From Acidobacteriaceae bacterium (GTDB lineage Bacteria; Acidobacteriota; Terriglobia; Bryobacterales; Bryobacteraceae): DNA of 6,722 nucleotides. Shown in pieces: positions 4,710-6,722 of this stretch. The DNA lies in the NCBI GenBank assembly GCA_019246575.1, contig JAFAQG010000050.1, forward strand, positions 1 to 6,722, in the 5' to 3' direction. Every line of letters starts with the position of its first letter. The first letter of the stretch is position 1. Position numbers and translations under genes: made by a program. The notes below the pieces were generated by a model. The model had not been told where the DNA came from and did no database searches. It saw nothing but the letters and a program-made list of their open reading frames with translations.

Positions 4710-5684
4710 ATGGCGGCTCTCAAAACCATCAAAGCTTTAAACTCAGCACTTGACGAGGAGATGCGCCGCGACGAGCGCGTCTGCCTTTTCGGCGAGGATA
4801 TCGGCGCATTCGGCGGCGTATGGGGGCTGGCCGTGGGACTGCAAAAGAAATATGGCAAGCGCCGGGTCTTTGATACGCCGCTGTCAGAGTCTGCAATTAT
4901 CGGCACAGCCGTGGGGGCCGCGATCGCAGGGTTGCGCCCCGTTGCCGAACTTCAATACGTCGATTTCGTGACCGAGTGCATGGACCCTCTGATGAACCAG
5001 GGCGCGAAGCTGCGCTTCATGTCGGGGGGCCGCATGAAGGTGCCGATGACCATTGTTGCGCCCTGCGGCGCTGGGACCAGCGAGGCGGCGCATCATTCGA
5101 AGTCCCTTGAGTCGTGGTTCCTGCACGAACCCGGCATGAAGGTCATCATGCCCTCCACGGTCCCCGATCTTAAAGGACTGTTGAAGAGCGCGATCCGCGA
5201 CGATAATCCCGCGATTCTTTTGTGGCACAAAGCCATGTTCGAGGTCGCGGAAGAGGTGGCCGACGATGAGGGTGCAATCCCGCTCGGCAAAGCCATCGTA
5301 CGCCGCCAGGGAACTGAAGTTACCCTGGTCGCCTACTCGCTCATGGCGCGCAAGGCGGTGGAAGCCGCCGACCGGCTTCAAGGCAGGGTGAGCGTCGCAG
5401 TCGTCGACCCGCGCACGCTCAATCCATTCGACTTGCAAGCTGTTCTGGATTCCGTTCGCAAGACCGGCCGCTTGCTTGTGGCGCACGAATCCCCAGCTCG
5501 CTGCGGCGTGGGGTCCGACATTATCCGGCAAGTGGTGAGCGAGGCATTCACGACCCTGAAGACCGCGCCCAAATTGCTTGCCGGGGCAGACTTGCCGGTC
5601 CCATTTGCGAAACCCCTCGAGACCGCGTGTATTCCCCAGGTCGACGATATTGAGCGCGCGATCCTGTCGCTGGTTGAGAACTAG
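4710..5684 (+). CDS. Thiamine-diphosphate 2-oxoacid/acetoin dehydrogenase E1 component, beta subunit
   Basis: The 324-residue beta partner of E1, of normal family length. Visible markers are FGEDIGAFGG (27-36) with Glu29; the segment VFDTPLSESAIIGTAVGAA (53-71) with Glu60, the expected activator of the thiamine aminopyrimidine; EAAHHSKSLESWF (125-137) with the conserved active-site His129; PGMKVIMPST; the transketolase C-terminal domain beginning near GKAIVRR with VDPRTLNPFD; and a typical PVPFAKPLE ending. All key residues appear intact. Its ATG follows the alpha stop directly, so the two are expected to be made in equal amounts from one mRNA. The E2 core and E3 dihydrolipoamide dehydrogenase that normally follow are absent: the next gene is a convergent transporter. 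The only lipoyl carrier in the window is the small protein at 2262-2011. Confidence 0.95.
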   Translation: MAALKTIKALNSALDEEMRRDERVCLFGEDIGAFGGVWGLAVGLQKKYGKRRVFDTPLSESAIIGTAVGAAIAGLRPVAELQYVDFVTECMDPLMNQGAKLRFMSGGRMKVPMTIVAPCGAGTSEAAHHSKSLESWFLHEPGMKVIMPSTVPDLKGLLKSAIRDDNPAILLWHKAMFEVAEEVADDEGAIPLGKAIVRRQGTEVTLVAYSLMARKAVEAADRLQGRVSVAVVDPRTLNPFDLQAVLDSVRKTGRLLVAHESPARCGVGSDIIRQVVSEAFTTLKTAPKLLAGADLPVPFAKPLETACIPQVDDIERAILSLVEN

Positions 5685-5686
5685 GG

Positions 5687-6722
5687 TCAGTCCCAGAGTT
5701 GCCGCACCACGCGGATGAGCAACCATGCGGCCGCGGCGAATACCGCAAACAGCCACGCGCCTTGACGCCACCGCCCATAAAGTACCGCGCCGATACCAAA
5801 CAGGGCGCTCCAGATCATGAGGCTTCCCGACGCCCACCCCAGTAGCGAGAGCGGAATATTCTCGCGATGCGAATACCGCGCCGCCGCGTCTTCGGAAATG
5901 CCTGCTTTCCGCCGCACGTATCGCCAACCTGGGCCAACGGGATGGACCTTCTTGTAGAAATCGATCAGAGTCGCCGCATCGGTCTGCGGCCCCAAATACG
6001 CGGTTGCCACCCAACACACGGTGGTAATCACCACTGTCACGATCAGGGCGCCATCGGTCTCCAGCAGAACACCACGACGGGCGAGGATCGCCAGCCCCAG
6101 CGACACCAGAAATGAGGCGGCCATCGCGACGATTTCGCACCACGCGGTCACGCGCCACCAGAACCAGCGCAGCAGATACAGCAGTCCTGTTCCGGCGCCA
6201 ACCTGCAGCATGATGTTGAAGCTGGCTTTTGCTGTATCGAGCAGGAATACAACGCCCGATGAGACGAGAAACAGCATCACTGTCGCAGTTCCGCCGGCGG
6301 AAACGTAGTGCTTCTCCGGAGCGCCGGGGCGGATGACTCGGCGGTAGAAATCGTGAACGACGTAGGAAGCTCCCCAGTTGAGCAGGCTCAGAACGGTGGA
6401 TGAGTTTGCGGCGATCAGGCCCCCGACCATCAACCCGATCCAGCCTGCGGGAAGGAACTTCAGCATTGCCGGATAGGCGATATCGTGGCCCACGAGCCCC
6501 GGATCGAGATGGGGGAAGGCGGCCTGAATGTCGGAAAGGTTCGGGTATACGATCAACGAGGCGAGTCCCACCAAAATCCAGGGCCAAGGCCGGATTACGT
6601 AGTGGGCGAAGTTAAAGAACAGCGTGGCGGCCATCGCGTCTCTCTCGCTCTTCGAAGCGAGCATGCGCTGCGCAATGAAACTGCCGCCGCCCGGCTCAGC
6701 GCCCGGATACCACACTGCCCAC
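5687..6722 (-). CDS. Sodium:solute symporter (SSS family), C-terminal part
   Basis: An inner-membrane transporter that should couple solute uptake to sodium. The frame runs off the right edge: codons Trp-Ala-Val precede WYPGAEPGGG, so the GTG at 6715 is an internal valine and the true start is beyond the window. Roughly eight hydrophobic segments are visible, near 6600-6540, 6470-6360 (two adjacent stretches), 6295-6235, 6215-6150, 6130-6075, 6050-5990, 5850-5780 and 5760-5700. The segment GLIAANSSTVLSLLNWGASY followed by VVHDFYRR matches the signature helix of the family, where paired serines help form the sodium site. A soluble loop with the sequence YKKVHPVGPGW lies between the last helices, a feature of a subgroup often found beside sugar-degradation genes. 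The stop (5687-5689) is two bases from the E1 beta stop on the opposite strand. The substrate is unknown; sugar or small acid is a context guess. Confidence 0.92.
   Translation of the reverse strand, partial: WAVWYPGAEPGGGSFIAQRMLASKSERDAMAATLFFNFAHYVIRPWPWILVGLASLIVYPNLSDIQAAFPHLDPGLVGHDIAYPAMLKFLPAGWIGLMVGGLIAANSSTVLSLLNWGASYVVHDFYRRVIRPGAPEKHYVSAGGTATVMLFLVSSGVVFLLDTAKASFNIMLQVGAGTGLLYLLRWFWWRVTAWCEIVAMAASFLVSLGLAILARRGVLLETDGALIVTVVITTVCWVATAYLGPQTDAATLIDFYKKVHPVGPGWRYVRRKAGISEDAAARYSHRENIPLSLLGWASGSLMIWSALFGIGAVLYGRWRQGAWLFAVFAAAAWLLIRVVRQLWD

Noticed and set aside
4884..6587. A 567-codon open frame on the minus strand
   Set aside because: It spans E1 beta antisense and then the symporter in another frame. 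Both of those genes have clear family motifs, and the long frame has none; it is a by-product of GC-rich codon use.
1..6722. CRISPR array, tRNA, insertion sequence or prophage element
   Set aside because: I saw no regularly spaced direct repeats, no cloverleaf-like sequence with a T-loop motif, no transposase motif and no long terminal inverted repeats on either strand.

Overview
The window comes from a GC-rich bacterial chromosome and looks like part of a carbohydrate or small-acid catabolic locus. No marker gene fixes the taxon. The mix of a PIG-L deacetylase of the 'MTPGDCGS' type, a ROK regulator, a sodium:solute symporter and tight gene packing would suit Acidobacteriota or a related soil phylum, but that is an inference from protein style.

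Layout: (1) Positions 1-331 hold no intact gene. There may be the 3' tail of an upstream gene, and around 131-205 there is what looks like the decayed 5' end of a short-chain dehydrogenase. (2) An SDR oxidoreductase (332-1129) and a PIG-L family deacetylase (from 1126) form a translationally coupled plus-strand pair. (3) On the minus strand, a single-domain lipoyl protein (2262-2011) is followed, with an ATGA overlap, by a short reading frame (2014-1811) that starts with a twin-arginine signal and then runs antisense into the end of the PIG-L gene. This looks like a truncated gene at a rearrangement junction. (4) A ROK-family repressor (2343-3614) is divergent from the lipoyl gene and lies upstream of (5) the E1 alpha and E1 beta subunits of a thiamine-diphosphate 2-oxoacid or acetoin dehydrogenase (3684-4709 and 4710-5684). 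A sigma70-like promoter overlapped by an AT-rich inverted repeat sits between the ROK gene and E1 alpha and is a natural candidate for the ROK operator. (6) A sodium:solute symporter (minus strand, 5687 to beyond the window end) converges on E1 beta with only two bases between the stop codons.

How the genes could work together (inference): the symporter imports a substrate. The PIG-L enzyme could remove an acyl group and the SDR could oxidise an alcohol. The E1 alpha/beta pair could decarboxylate a 2-oxoacid or cleave acetoin onto the lipoyl group of the small lipoyl protein, under control of the ROK regulator. No E2 acyltransferase core and no E3 are present here, so the complex must borrow them, or they lie elsewhere. 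The points most worth checking are the free-standing lipoyl protein set apart from its E1, the putative ROK operator, the junction at about 1870-2014, the unusual E1 alpha loop, and the decayed SDR start.
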